Origin: Alphaproteobacteria bacterium
Lineage (GTDB): Bacteria; Pseudomonadota; Alphaproteobacteria; Sphingomonadales; Sphingomonadaceae
DNA: 64,000 nt
Direction of reading: 5' to 3'
NCBI GenBank assembly: GCA_030431875.1
Contig: JAUIIG010000004.1
Location: 26,212-90,211, forward strand
Positions within the stretch are counted from its first letter, which is position 1, and each line of letters opens with the position of its first letter. Made by a program: the position numbers and the translations under genes. The notes beneath the pieces are model-generated. The model had not been told where the DNA came from and searched no databases. It saw only the letters and a list, made by a program, of their open reading frames with translations. Below are positions 9,597 to 19,105 of the stretch, one piece after another.

Positions 9597-9677
9597 CGTG
9601 TGGTCTCCTCGGGATTGCATTTCGCGCGATTCATCGGTGATCGCGGCGGTTAGCACAAGGGGCCAAAGGGCCAGTGC

Positions 9678-10286
9678 TCAGCGATCGTCCTGATCTTCCC
9701 CGTCATCGGCATGTTCTGGCGCGGGGCCGAAGAACCGCGTCCAGTCGATCTTCACCATGGCCACCAGGCCCGCCAGCAGCACCAGCTGGATGGCGATGCC
9801 CCACGGACTGGTCAGCGATTCGCGGAAGATATCGCCCAGCGAAGTGTACTGGTCAGCGATCTTCGCGGTGATTGCGTAGAAGCTGTAGGACACCAGCCGC
9901 CCGGCGAAGAAGGCCAGCATGAAGGGCAGGATGCGCACGCCAGCCAGCCCGACGGCTGCGAACTGCTGCGCCGAGGGCAGTGGCGAAACGGCGAAGAACA
10001 CCAGCGCCATCAGGCCATGGTGCCGCTGCCGCTCGAAGGCGGCACGCGCGGCGGCGAGACTGCGCTTGGTCTTGTCAGACACCCGTCCCGCCAGCAGCCG
10101 GAAACCGTGGGCAAGGAGAAAGCGACCGGACGATGAGGCCACGGCAGCCGTCACCACCAGAACTGGCAGCGGCAGGTTACTGGTCAGGCCGAAGAAAACG
10201 ATCACCGACCAGGTCGGCGGCCCGAACGCCGGCAGCAGGTTGATTAGGAAGACCGCCGCAAAGAGGATGAGCATTTCGGTGGCCAT
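9678..10286 (-). CDS. integral membrane protein, function unknown
   Basis: 202 residues with about five hydrophobic segments (LILFAAVFLINLLPAFGPP; LPVLVVTAAVASSSG; LMALVFFAVSPLPSAQQF; ILPFMLAFFAGRLVSYSFY; IAIQLVLLAGLVAMVKI). A cytoplasmic Arg/Lys-rich loop (DKTKRSLAAARAAFERQR) separates two halves, and the tail is acidic. The Pro-containing pattern SPLPSAQQF is reminiscent of VTT/DedA membrane proteins, but I cannot assign the family firmly. It lies 3 bp from the stop of the next upstream gene, so the two may be co-transcribed. Confidence 0.75.
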   Translation of the reverse strand: MATEMLILFAAVFLINLLPAFGPPTWSVIVFFGLTSNLPLPVLVVTAAVASSSGRFLLAHGFRLLAGRVSDKTKRSLAAARAAFERQRHHGLMALVFFAVSPLPSAQQFAAVGLAGVRILPFMLAFFAGRLVSYSFYAITAKIADQYTSLGDIFRESLTSPWGIAIQLVLLAGLVAMVKIDWTRFFGPAPEHADDGEDQDDR

Positions 10287-10289
10287 GGC

Positions 10290-10925
10290 TTAGCGGATCA
10301 CGCGACCTCCCTCGACAAATTCGAGCCAAGCCAGGTCCATCACGTGGCGCACCAGCGGCAACAGGCGTTCAGGCTGGTTGCAGCCGATGTTGACCGAGGA
10401 AAAGCTGTAATCGTCTCCTTCGGCACGCTCCATCTCCAGCAGCTGGCAATGCATGTAGAGTTCGCCCCCGTCCCAGGTGCCTACCGAATGGTCGAAGGTG
10501 CCGCTCTCCTCGGCCAGCGCATTGAGCTGCGCCAAATCCGCTGCTGACAGATCGCGGCGGCGTGTCTCCCGTTCTTCCCACCCGCTTTCCAGCCTGTCTC
10601 CTCCGCCGAACTCGATCCAGGCGCGGCCGTCGTCGCGTTCGCTGATCACGGCGTAGCGGAAAAACACCGAATGGCCGTGGGTAAAGGTGAAACGCGTGAT
10701 CCGGGCGATCCCTTCAGGCGTGCCGTGCCACAGCGGCCCCTGTCCCGCGCCGCACAGCTGGCTTTGCGACCATCCGGCATAGGCCGTGCTTGACCAGACT
10801 TCCGACGGCAGCAGGTTGCACTGCGGTCCGGCCTGCCGGTGCGTCGCGGATTCACCGATGGCAGCAGGTGTGGTGCAGGCGCAGACCAAACCCGCCAGCA
10901 ATCCGCTGGCGAACCTCAGATCCAT
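10290..10925 (-). CDS. putative lipoprotein, function unknown
   Basis: The ORF track entry is too long; the ATG at 10925 gives 211 residues starting MDLRFASGLLAGLVCACTTP, a short lipoprotein-type signal. It overlaps the end of hemH by 10 bp on the same strand. The mature part has four further Cys (PQCNLLP, SQLCGAGQG, MHCQLLE, IGCNQPE), probably disulfides. No family recognised. It probably shares the hemH transcript. Confidence 0.7.
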   Translation of the reverse strand: MDLRFASGLLAGLVCACTTPAAIGESATHRQAGPQCNLLPSEVWSSTAYAGWSQSQLCGAGQGPLWHGTPEGIARITRFTFTHGHSVFFRYAVISERDDGRAWIEFGGGDRLESGWEERETRRRDLSAADLAQLNALAEESGTFDHSVGTWDGGELYMHCQLLEMERAEGDDYSFSSVNIGCNQPERLLPLVRHVMDLAWLEFVEGGRVIR

Positions 10926-11938
10926 CCGCCCAGCTCGCGGCGGATGATCGTCTCCAGCATGGCCATGCCCGGCGCGCTGGTGTTGAGGCAGGAGAGCGTG
11001 GCGAACTTCTCGCCGCCGGCTTCGAGGAACTGTTCCTTGCCGCGGATCGCCAGCTCTTCCAGCGTTTCGAGGCAGTCGGCGGAGAAGCCCGGCGCGGCGA
11101 TGGCGAGGCGCTTCGTGCCCATGGCCGCTTCTTCCTCCAGCGTGGTGTCGGTCGCCGGTTCCAGCCACTTGGCGCGGCCGAAGCGGCTCTGGAACGTCGT
11201 CACCATGCGCAAATCCGGACGGCCAAGCGCTTCCTCGAGCAGTCGCGCAGTCTTGCGGCAGTGGCAATGGTAGGGATCGCCAAGGTCAAGCGTGCGCTGC
11301 GGCATGCCGTGGAAGCTCAGCAGCAAGACCTCGGGCACGAAATCGAGCGCGTCGAGCTGGCTGCCGAGGTCCTTGGCGAGCGCGTCGATATAGGCGGGGT
11401 CGTCGTGATAGGGCGGCAGGGTGCGCAGACTCGCCTGCCAGCGCCGCTTGCGCAACCAGTCCGCCGCCTTGTCGACCACGGTCGCGGTCGTGGCGGCGCA
11501 ATATTGCGGATAAAGCGGGGCGAGGAGCACGCGTTCGCAGCCACCGTCCATCAGCGATTCGAGCGCTTCTGGGATCGACGGCTTGCCATAGCGCATGGCC
11601 CATTCGACCGTGACGGAATCGCCCAGCCGTTCCTGCAGGCCGACCGCCTGGTCCGCCGTGATCGCGGCCAGCGGAGAGCCCTTGTCAGTCCAGACTTCCT
11701 TGTAGGCCGCCGCGCTCTTGGCCGGACGGGTGTTGAGGATAATGCCGCGCAGGATCGGCTGCCAGACAGCGGCGGGAATCTCGATCACGCGCTTGTCCGA
11801 CAGGAATTCGCCAAGGTAGCGGCGCACCGCGCCGGTCTCGGGCGCCTCGGGGGTGCCAAGGTTCACCACCAGCACGCCCACTTTTCCCGATTTCACCGGC
11901 GGATGGTCCGCCGACAGCTGTTGCTGTGTCCAGGTCAT
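10916..11938 (-). CDS. hemH: ferrochelatase
   Basis: 340 residues, normal length. HemH inserts Fe2+ into protoporphyrin IX, the last step of heme synthesis. Recognised by VGVLVVNLGTPEAPE at the N-terminus, the LLLSFHGMPQRTLDLGDPYHCHCRKTA segment carrying the catalytic His, and the C-terminal APGFSADCLETLEELAIRGKE with the conserved Glu. Cys residues near the C-terminus (TLSCLNTS) recall [2Fe-2S]-type ferrochelatases, but I cannot count a full ligand set. It overlaps the molybdopterin oxidoreductase gene upstream. Confidence 0.96.
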   Translation of the reverse strand: MTWTQQQLSADHPPVKSGKVGVLVVNLGTPEAPETGAVRRYLGEFLSDKRVIEIPAAVWQPILRGIILNTRPAKSAAAYKEVWTDKGSPLAAITADQAVGLQERLGDSVTVEWAMRYGKPSIPEALESLMDGGCERVLLAPLYPQYCAATTATVVDKAADWLRKRRWQASLRTLPPYHDDPAYIDALAKDLGSQLDALDFVPEVLLLSFHGMPQRTLDLGDPYHCHCRKTARLLEEALGRPDLRMVTTFQSRFGRAKWLEPATDTTLEEEAAMGTKRLAIAAPGFSADCLETLEELAIRGKEQFLEAGGEKFATLSCLNTSAPGMAMLETIIRRELGGWI

Positions 11939-14208
11939 ACCAGGGCCGATAGCAGCGGCAGGCGGCGCAAGCGAAGCCCTGTTGCGCTGAAAAATGCATT
12001 GGCTACTGCCGGGGCGACCGGCGGCACGCCGATCTCACCGGGATCGAAAGGGGCCTCATCGCTGTCGACCAGCTCCACTTCGATCTCCGGACAGTCTGCC
12101 AGCGCCGGAAGGTCCAGCGCTGCCAGCCGCTGCTGCGCGGGCAGGCCTTGCGCGTAGTCGACACCACATCCCAGCGCCATGGCGAGGCCGAAGACCAGCC
12201 CGCCCTCGACCTGCTGCAATGCAATGTCGCGGTTGACCACGCGGCCCAGGTTGGCGCTGGCGAACAGTCGCCGCACGCGCACGCCGCCTTCACCGGCACT
12301 GGCTTCGGCGACCACGGCAATCCGTCCGACTGCGTCTCCCAGTTGCATGCGGTGACAGGCGATCCCCTGCCCGCTACCCGCCACGCCGCCGTCCCATTCG
12401 GCCAGCCGCGCGGCGCGTTGCAGCACGTCGGCCAGTAGCGCGTCCTGCCCCAGCATGGCCACGCGGTAGCTCATCGGCTCGCGTTCGAGGCGGTGGGCGA
12501 GTTCGTCAATGAAGCTCTCCCGCATGAAGCAGGTCACGCCATCGGCCTGCCCACGCATGGGCGCCGTCGGCAGCAGCAGGCTGACCGGCACATGTTCCAC
12601 CGAGAGGTCGGGGATATTGTAGGGCGGCGACAGGCCCGCGACCGCCATCGGATCAGCCTCGCCTTCCAGCGCGTCGATGGCAGCCCAGGTCACTTCGTTG
12701 TCGAACAGACGCCGGCCGAATTCGCGCATGGTGGGCGGGCTGGCGACCCGTGCGCGCAGGCGGCGGATATTGCCCGAATCGTCGGTCTCGGCGGCCATGA
12801 CCCCGGCCATGGGTGCGCGCGGATAGCTGGCGACCATTTCCTGCCAGCGCGACCAGGTCAGCTGCACCGGCTGGCCTGCCTCGCGCGCCAGCAGGGCGAC
12901 TTCGATCGCCACCTGGTTGTCCAGCCGCCGGTCAAAGCTGCCACCAGCTGCCACCGGGTAGAGCACGACACGGGACGCGCTCATGTCCAGCGCCTTGGCC
13001 GCCGCCTCGCGGGCAGCCTCGGGTGCCTGCGTGGGCAGCCACAGTTCCAGCGTGCCATCCTGCAAACGCGCCGTGGCCGTAGTGGTCTCGATCGTCGCAT
13101 GCGCGCCCGGTGCCGCATCGTACCTCAGCGCGAGATCGAAATCGTAGCCCTCGATGCCGTTGCCGCGTTTTTCGATGATGGAACCGCCCGGCGCACTCAG
13201 GGCATCGGCGAGCAGGTCTTCCATGCTGGTCGTATTGACCGGGCGTTCGACCGCAAAGCGCGGGGCGATCTTCTGCAGCGCCTGTTCGGCAGCCCACCAG
13301 TTATCGGCAATGGCGGCCAGCCAGCGCTTCGATTCGACCAGCTTGATCAGCCCGCGTTGCCCCGCCGCCAGCGAGGCATCGTATTCCAGCAGCTCGCACT
13401 TGTCCTGCGGGCCGTGACGGATGGCGGCATAGACCATGCCCGGCAAGCGCACGTCACCGGCGAAGACATAGGTGCCATCGACCTTGGACGGCAGGTCCAG
13501 CCGGGGAAAGGCGAGCGGCAGTTCGCGTTCGGCAACGCCGTCCACCGGCGCACTTTCGGCAGGAGCCTCGGACCGCAAGGGCGGCGGATCGGGCGGATCG
13601 TGGCGCCCGGCCTCCAGCGCCAGGTCTGCGAAGCTGGCGGCATTGGCATCGTGGTAGATCACCCCGTTTTCGGCGCGACACTGTTCCCATGGCACGTCCC
13701 AGCGCTCAGCCGCAGCCATGGCAAGCATGGCCCGCGCGGCAGCACCCGCCTCGCGGCAGGCCTGCTCGTAAGCGGCCAGGGTGGTGCCGCCAGCGGTTAC
13801 GGTGAAGCGGTTGTCCTGCGCCCAGTTGCGCAGCAAGAGGTCGTCCGGCTCGTTCGCCAGCGCGGGGATGGTCGGCCGCCACAGCGGCGACCATGCAGCG
13901 GCCAGCGGGACATTGGCATAGGCCCCGCTGACAGGAGCGGGCTCGACCGCCACCTGCCGCCAGTCCGCGCCCAGTTCCATGGCGACGATCTGCGGCAAGA
14001 GGGTGGTGACGCCCTGCCCCATTTCCAGCTGCGGCACGGCAACGGTAACGACGCCATCTTCGGCGATCTTCAACCAGGCATCGACGGCGATCTCGCCGTC
14101 ACCCGGTTGCAGGGGATTGTCGAACGAGCGCGGCACCAGGCTCCAGGCCACCAGCAGGCCGCCGCCGACGGCGGCCCCTGCCAGCAATCCGCGCCGCGTG
14201 ACCTTCAT
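11935..14208 (-). CDS. Tat-exported xanthine-dehydrogenase-family molybdopterin-binding subunit (IorB-like)
   Basis: 757 residues. The N-terminus MKVTRRGLLAGAAVGGGLLVAW is a twin-arginine signal. The rest has the IorB/aldehyde oxidase large-subunit layout: QLEMGQGVTTLLPQIVAMELG near residue 60, a repeated second half, MRGQADGVTCFMRESFIDELA, and the C-terminal GEIGVPPVAPAVANAFF with the expected catalytic Glu region. The [2Fe-2S] small subunit and cytochrome c that normally accompany such enzymes are not adjacent. Substrate unknown (N-heterocycle or aldehyde). Confidence 0.88.
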   Translation of the reverse strand: MKVTRRGLLAGAAVGGGLLVAWSLVPRSFDNPLQPGDGEIAVDAWLKIAEDGVVTVAVPQLEMGQGVTTLLPQIVAMELGADWRQVAVEPAPVSGAYANVPLAAAWSPLWRPTIPALANEPDDLLLRNWAQDNRFTVTAGGTTLAAYEQACREAGAAARAMLAMAAAERWDVPWEQCRAENGVIYHDANAASFADLALEAGRHDPPDPPPLRSEAPAESAPVDGVAERELPLAFPRLDLPSKVDGTYVFAGDVRLPGMVYAAIRHGPQDKCELLEYDASLAAGQRGLIKLVESKRWLAAIADNWWAAEQALQKIAPRFAVERPVNTTSMEDLLADALSAPGGSIIEKRGNGIEGYDFDLALRYDAAPGAHATIETTTATARLQDGTLELWLPTQAPEAAREAAAKALDMSASRVVLYPVAAGGSFDRRLDNQVAIEVALLAREAGQPVQLTWSRWQEMVASYPRAPMAGVMAAETDDSGNIRRLRARVASPPTMREFGRRLFDNEVTWAAIDALEGEADPMAVAGLSPPYNIPDLSVEHVPVSLLLPTAPMRGQADGVTCFMRESFIDELAHRLEREPMSYRVAMLGQDALLADVLQRAARLAEWDGGVAGSGQGIACHRMQLGDAVGRIAVVAEASAGEGGVRVRRLFASANLGRVVNRDIALQQVEGGLVFGLAMALGCGVDYAQGLPAQQRLAALDLPALADCPEIEVELVDSDEAPFDPGEIGVPPVAPAVANAFFSATGLRLRRLPLLSALV

Positions 14209-14211
14209 GGC

Positions 14212-15180
14212 CTAGCCCTGGCCACCTGACAGGTAATTGGCGACTTGCGCCGCGATCCCGGCAAAGTGCGGGCCGTGCTGGGTCTCGTTGGCGGCCGGCG
14301 GCTGGCCGCTGTCGCTCGCCACGCGGATTTCCATCGCCAGCGGCACCCGGCCCAGGAAGGGCACGCCCAGCGCCTGCGCGGCAGCCTCGGTCCCGCCCTG
14401 CCCGAAAGGTGCGCTCACCGCGCCGCATTCGGGACAGAGATAGCCCGCCATGTTCTCCACCAGCCCGATGATCGGCACCTTGGCCTGTTTGAACAGGTCG
14501 ATGGCGCGGGTGGCGTCGATAAGTGCAAGGTCCTGCGGGGTGGAGACCACAACGGCACCGGCCGGCTTGAAGTTCTGCAGCATCGACAGCTGCACGTCGC
14601 CCGTGCCCGGCGGCAGGTCGACCAGCAGCGTGTCAGCCTCGCCCCAGTCGGCTTCCATCAGCTGTTCCAGCGCCTTGCCCACCATCGGCCCGCGCCAGGC
14701 AATCGCCCGGCCCGGCTCGATCAGCTGGCCCATGGACAGCATGGTAACGCCGAATTCGGTTTCGACCGGGATCAGCGTCTGCCCCTCGGCCCGCACTTTC
14801 TCGTTGGCGGTGCCCAGCAACAACGGCTGCGACGGGCCGTAGATGTCGGCATCGACCACGCCCACCTTCATGCCGCTGTTGGCTAGCGCCACGGCAAGGT
14901 TGGCGGTGAGGGTCGACTTGCCGACGCCGCCCTTGCCCGAGCCAACCACCACGATCTTGCGTTCGCGCTTGTCGGCCATCAGCGCCACGCGCACTTCGTT
15001 GACCTCGGGCAAGGCGCCCACGGCCTGCTCCAGCTCGCGCTGCAATTGCGCCATGGCGCTGCGGCCAAGGCCGCTGGCGTCAGCAACGATGGTGGCCACA
15101 CCCTCGGCAAATTTGGCCGAGCGGACCATGCCGGACAGTTCTGCAGGGATGGCGGATTTGATGACGTCTTCGCTACTCAT
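14212..15180 (-). CDS. apbC: Mrp/NBP35-family iron-sulfur carrier ATPase
   Basis: 322 residues. An N-terminal MIP18/DUF59-like region (about 1-75) precedes the deviant Walker A VGSGKGGVGKSTLTANLA, then LLVDLPPGTGDVQLSM and the Fe-S ligand pair YLCPECG. The family binds and transfers [4Fe-4S] clusters to apo-proteins. Three bases separate it from the molybdopterin oxidoreductase gene; hflK diverges. A general housekeeping role is likely, though cluster supply to its Fe-S neighbours is possible. Confidence 0.93.
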   Translation of the reverse strand: MSSEDVIKSAIPAELSGMVRSAKFAEGVATIVADASGLGRSAMAQLQRELEQAVGALPEVNEVRVALMADKRERKIVVVGSGKGGVGKSTLTANLAVALANSGMKVGVVDADIYGPSQPLLLGTANEKVRAEGQTLIPVETEFGVTMLSMGQLIEPGRAIAWRGPMVGKALEQLMEADWGEADTLLVDLPPGTGDVQLSMLQNFKPAGAVVVSTPQDLALIDATRAIDLFKQAKVPIIGLVENMAGYLCPECGAVSAPFGQGGTEAAAQALGVPFLGRVPLAMEIRVASDSGQPPAANETQHGPHFAGIAAQVANYLSGGQG

Positions 15181-15274
15181 GGAGCGGTGGACTAGCGCGT
15201 CCCCGCGCCAAGGTCAGCATTATTGCTCACCAGACCCCCTGTTTTTTGGAGAAAGCGTTCCTATAGAGGAAGGC

Positions 15275-16510
15275 ATGACAATTTTGGGCGGGTTTTTCGA
15301 AAGGTTTGGCCTGGCAATGGCTGGCAAGCGCAATCCCTGGGGCCAGCCCCCGGGCGGTGGTGACGGTGGTAGCAACGATGGCGGCTCCGGCGGCGGCGAT
15401 GACGGGACTGGCGACACTCCCGAAGCTGGCGCCGGTAGTAGCGGCGGCGATGCACCGCCCCCGCGCGGTCCGCGCAATCCCTGGCTGCCGGGTGGCGGCA
15501 ACGATCGCGGCCGGCGGTCGGCAAATATCGAGGATATCTTCAAGGGCCGGGGCGGCCCGCGCCGTGGTGGCGGCTCCGGCGGTGGCGGCGGCGGACCGAG
15601 CTTCCGCATTCCGCAGCGCCCCGACGGCAAGAGCTGGTTCCCCATCGGCATGGCCGCGATTGTCGCGGTCTGGATCCTGGTCACCTCGATCCACTTCATC
15701 CAGCCACGCGAGCAGGGCGTGGTAACCTGGATGGGCGGCCAGTATTCGCGCACGCTCAGCCCTGGCACCCAGTACACGCTGCCCTGGCCGATCCAGATGG
15801 TGGAGGTGGAAAACGTCTCCATCATCCGCCGCAACACCATCGGCGAAGGCGAGGAAAACCTGATCCTGACGGGCGACCAGAACCTGGTCGACCTCAGCTA
15901 TCTCGTGCGCTGGAACATCAAGGACCTCGTCCAGTACAAGTTCCAGCTGGCGGACCCGACGGAGACGCTGCAGGAAGCCGCCGAATCGGCCATGCGCGCC
16001 GCCGTTGCGGAAACCGATCTCGACACAGTGCTATCGGGTGAAGGCCGCGAACAAGTGGAAACGCGCGTCCGTTCCAAGATGCAGACAATTCTCGATTCCT
16101 ACGGTGCCGGCATCCAGGTGCAGGGCGTGGAAATAGCCCGGACCGAGGCTCCGCAGCAGGTGATCGAGGCCTTCAACGATGTGCTCGCCGCAAGGCAGGA
16201 CGCCGAGCGCAATCTCAACGATGCGCGCCGTTACGAACAGCAGGTGCTGGCCCGCGCTGAAGGTAGCGCGGCGGAGTTCAACGAGATCTACGAGCAGTAT
16301 CGCCTTGCTCCCGAAGTGACGCGCAGGCGCCTCTATTACGAAACCATGGAAGCCGTGCTGCGCGACACCGACAAGACGATTGTCGAAGCCGATGGCGTGA
16401 CGCCTTACCTGCCGCTGCCCGAAGTGCAGCGCCGCCGTAACGCCTCGCAGGGACCGACGCTGACGGTGACCCCGTCCGAAGGCCAGCAAGCCGCACAGGG
16501 AGGCCAGTAA
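15275..16510 (+). CDS. hflK: FtsH protease modulator HflK
   Basis: I choose the ATG at 15275 behind ATAGAGGAAGGC, giving 411 residues; the ATG at 15317 (MAGKRNPWG) is the alternative. A long Gly-rich N-terminal region (GGGDGGSNDGGSGGGDDG) precedes one membrane segment (PIGMAAIVAVWILVTSIHFI) and the SPFH/band 7 domain starting at QPREQGVVTWMGGQYSRTL. HflK and HflC form a large inner-membrane cage that restrains FtsH. The gene ends 1 bp before hflC. Confidence 0.94.
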   Translation: MTILGGFFERFGLAMAGKRNPWGQPPGGGDGGSNDGGSGGGDDGTGDTPEAGAGSSGGDAPPPRGPRNPWLPGGGNDRGRRSANIEDIFKGRGGPRRGGGSGGGGGGPSFRIPQRPDGKSWFPIGMAAIVAVWILVTSIHFIQPREQGVVTWMGGQYSRTLSPGTQYTLPWPIQMVEVENVSIIRRNTIGEGEENLILTGDQNLVDLSYLVRWNIKDLVQYKFQLADPTETLQEAAESAMRAAVAETDLDTVLSGEGREQVETRVRSKMQTILDSYGAGIQVQGVEIARTEAPQQVIEAFNDVLAARQDAERNLNDARRYEQQVLARAEGSAAEFNEIYEQYRLAPEVTRRRLYYETMEAVLRDTDKTIVEADGVTPYLPLPEVQRRRNASQGPTLTVTPSEGQQAAQGGQ

Positions 16511-16511
16511 C

Positions 16512-17348
16512 ATGTGGCAGCGCTACAAGAGCCTTTTCATCTTCGCCATCGTGGCCGTGGTCGTGGCGATGAGCTCGACCGTGATCGTGCCGGAAACGCA
16601 CCAGGCTGTGGTGATCCGCACCGGTGAACCGGTGCGTGTGATCAACCGTTTCGACCCCGACCAGGCCTATGGCGAAGGCGCGGGCATCGCCTGGCGTATT
16701 CCTCTCCTCGAGCGGGTACAGATGGTCGACCGGCGGATCCTTGCCCTCGACATGGAAGACGAGACCGTGCTGTCGGAAGACCAGCAGCGGCTCGAGGTCA
16801 ACGCCTATGCCCGTTACCGCATCTACGATCCGGTACTGTTTGTGGAGACTACTGCGAGCGAGGAACAGCTGGTCAACCAGCTCGAACCCATCCTTACCTC
16901 GGTGCTGCGGCAGGAGCTGGGTCGCAACGAATTTGCCGACCTGCTGACGCCAGAACGTGGCCGCGCCATGACGGCGATCCGCAACGCGCTGGACCGGCAG
17001 GCCCGCCAGTACGGTGCCCAAGTGATCGACGTGCGCATCAAACAGGCTGACTTGCCCGTGGGCACGCCGCTGGATGCCGCCTTCAACCGCATGCGGTCGG
17101 ACCGGCAGGAAGAGGCGGAGACGATCCGCGCCGGCGGCCGCCGCGATGCGCAGATCATCGAGGCCGAGGCCGACGCCCGCGCCGCGCAGATCTACGCCGA
17201 GGCCTACAACCAGGACCCGGGCTTCTATGATTTCTACCGCGCCATGCAGTCTTACCGCATGACCTTCATGTCGGGCGACGGCGAGAGTGCGATCATCATG
17301 AGCCCGGATAACGAGTACCTGCGGCAGTTCCGCAGCCCCGGTCGCTAG
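16512..17348 (+). CDS. hflC: FtsH protease modulator HflC
   Basis: 278 residues with an N-terminal membrane segment (SLFIFAIVAVVVAMSSTVIV) and an SPFH domain (ETHQAVVIRTGEPVRVIN ... VQMVDRRILALDMEDETVL). The C-terminal MQSYRMTFMSGDGESAIIMSP is typical of HflC. Immediately follows hflK, its partner. The degP gene comes next after 153 bp, so the region is devoted to envelope protein quality control. Confidence 0.95.
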   Translation: MWQRYKSLFIFAIVAVVVAMSSTVIVPETHQAVVIRTGEPVRVINRFDPDQAYGEGAGIAWRIPLLERVQMVDRRILALDMEDETVLSEDQQRLEVNAYARYRIYDPVLFVETTASEEQLVNQLEPILTSVLRQELGRNEFADLLTPERGRAMTAIRNALDRQARQYGAQVIDVRIKQADLPVGTPLDAAFNRMRSDRQEEAETIRAGGRRDAQIIEAEADARAAQIYAEAYNQDPGFYDFYRAMQSYRMTFMSGDGESAIIMSPDNEYLRQFRSPGR

Positions 17349-17432
17349 GCCCTTGCAGGCTGTCGATTACATCTGTCGTTAAACGCGTGTTCAGCCTCAC
17401 TGGAGTGTGTGGCGACCCTCGGGACGACAGAA

Positions 17433-17464
17433 CTTGAAACCAATCCGGCCGCCGGGCGCTATTT
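17433..17464 (+). promoter_or_regulatory. possible sigma32-type promoter of degP
   Basis: CTTGAAA at 17433-17439 and CGCTATTT at 17457-17464 with a 17-nt spacer resemble the heat-shock pattern CTTGAAA...CCCCATNT. It lies 38 bp before the degP GTG. The -10 half is a poor match, so this is a tentative reading. Confidence 0.3.
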
Positions 17465-17501
17465 CCGGCGAGACCGCTTGAGACGAAGGACATAAAAGGA
17501 C

Positions 17502-19043
17502 GTGAAGCCTGTGCGATACTCCTACGCTATCACTTCGGCCCTGCTTGCAGGTGGCGCTACCGTAACCATGCTGACCGGCTTCCCTGCCGGGGCGCAGGTG
17601 GCCCAGAACGACCGCATCCACATGGAAAATGCCGTGCCCGTGGCAGGCGCTCCGGCCAGCTTCGCTGACCTTACCGAGGTGCTGCAGCCGGCAGTGGTGA
17701 ACATTTCCACCCGCCAGTCGATCCAGGTCCCGCAGCAGCAAAGTCCGTTCGACCAGTTCTTCAACCGCCGTCGCGGCGGCGGCGGCAACAATGGTCCAAC
17801 CACGCGCGAGGCAACCTCGCTGGGTTCGGGCTTCATCGTCTCGGCAGACGGCTATGTCGTCACCAACAACCACGTCGTCGCGCCCGATGCGCGCGCCACG
17901 CTGGAAGAGGTGACCGTGACCCTTCCCGACGGGCAGGAATACGAAGCCGAACTGGTCGGCACCGATCCCTCGTCCGACCTCGCCGTGCTGAAGATTTCGC
18001 GCGCCGAGCCCTTCCCCTTCGTGCGCTTCGGCGACTCGGCCCAGGCCCGCGTGGGTGACTGGGTGATCGCCATCGGCAACCCCTTCGGCCTTGGCGGAAC
18101 GGTCACCAGCGGCATCGTCTCGGCGGTGCAGCGCAACACCGGCCAGGGCGGCGCCTACGACCGCTACATCCAGACCGACGCGGCCATCAACCGCGGCAAT
18201 TCCGGCGGCCCACTGTTCGACATGCAAGGAAATGTCATCGGCATCAACAATGCCATCCTCTCGCCTTCGGGCGGCAGTGTCGGCATCGGCCTTGCCATCC
18301 CGGCAGAAGACGCCTCGCCGATCGTGCAGGCGCTGATCAACGGCGAGGAAATCCTGCGCGGCTATATCGGCGTGCGCATCCAGCCGGTCGACGATGACAT
18401 CGCCGAGGCGCTGGGCATCGAGGAAGACCGCGGCGAGCTGGTGCAGAGCGTCCAGCCCGGCGAAGCCGCCGAAGCGGCTGGCCTGCGCGCTGGCGACGTG
18501 GTGGTATCGGTCAACAACGAGGACGTGACGCCCGAGAACACCCTGTCGCGCATCGTCGCCAACATCGCTCCCGGCACCCGCGTACCGCTGACCTATATCC
18601 GCAACGGCGAACGCAACCGCGTGACCCTGACCGTCGGTCGCCGCCCGAGCGACGAGGAACTGATGCAGCAGCAGATGTTCCAGAACGAAGACGAAGCGGC
18701 ACCGCAGGACAACACGCCCGACAAGGGTGCCGGCCTGATGCAGGAACTGCTAGGAATCGACGCGGTCGAGATTACCCCGCAGATCGCGCGCCAGCTGGGC
18801 GTGGCGGACGACACCACCGGTATCGCCATCACCGCAGTTGATCCGAACTCGGATGCAGCACGGCGCGGGCTGGCCCGCCGGGTGATGATCCTGGGCGCCA
18901 ACGGCCAGTCGATCGCCAATGTCGAGGAGCTGGAAGCCATCCTCTCCGACGCGCGCGACGCAGGCCGCGAAGCCGTGCTGCTGCGCCTGCAGGCACCGGG
19001 CGGACTGACCCAGTCGGTGCCCGTGCGATTTATGGATCAGTAA
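17502..19043 (+). CDS. degP: periplasmic serine protease, Do/DegP family
   Basis: 513 residues from a GTG behind ATAAAAGGAC. A signal peptide ending near PAGAQVAQ leads into the trypsin-like domain with the triad His in YVVTNNHVV, Asp in PSSDLAVLKI and Ser in INRGNSGGPLF. Two PDZ domains follow (about 280-370, GYIGVRIQPVDDDIAEALG; and about 400-505, AVEITPQIARQLGV). It degrades or refolds damaged envelope proteins. A 6-bp-or-longer GC hairpin with a T run terminates it. Confidence 0.96.
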   Translation: MKPVRYSYAITSALLAGGATVTMLTGFPAGAQVAQNDRIHMENAVPVAGAPASFADLTEVLQPAVVNISTRQSIQVPQQQSPFDQFFNRRRGGGGNNGPTTREATSLGSGFIVSADGYVVTNNHVVAPDARATLEEVTVTLPDGQEYEAELVGTDPSSDLAVLKISRAEPFPFVRFGDSAQARVGDWVIAIGNPFGLGGTVTSGIVSAVQRNTGQGGAYDRYIQTDAAINRGNSGGPLFDMQGNVIGINNAILSPSGGSVGIGLAIPAEDASPIVQALINGEEILRGYIGVRIQPVDDDIAEALGIEEDRGELVQSVQPGEAAEAAGLRAGDVVVSVNNEDVTPENTLSRIVANIAPGTRVPLTYIRNGERNRVTLTVGRRPSDEELMQQQMFQNEDEAAPQDNTPDKGAGLMQELLGIDAVEITPQIARQLGVADDTTGIAITAVDPNSDAARRGLARRVMILGANGQSIANVEELEAILSDARDAGREAVLLRLQAPGGLTQSVPVRFMDQ

Positions 19044-19060
19044 GAGCAACTGAACGTTTC

Positions 19061-19098
19061 AAAGGGCCGCTCCTGCCTTGGCGGGGGCGGCCTTTTTT
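19061..19098 (+). terminator. rho-independent terminator of degP
   Basis: GGCCGC (19065-19070) pairs with GCGGCC (19087-19092), extended by weak pairs on both sides, and is followed by TTTTTT at 19093-19098. Confidence 0.8.
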
Positions 19099-19105
19099 GG
19101 TTTTT

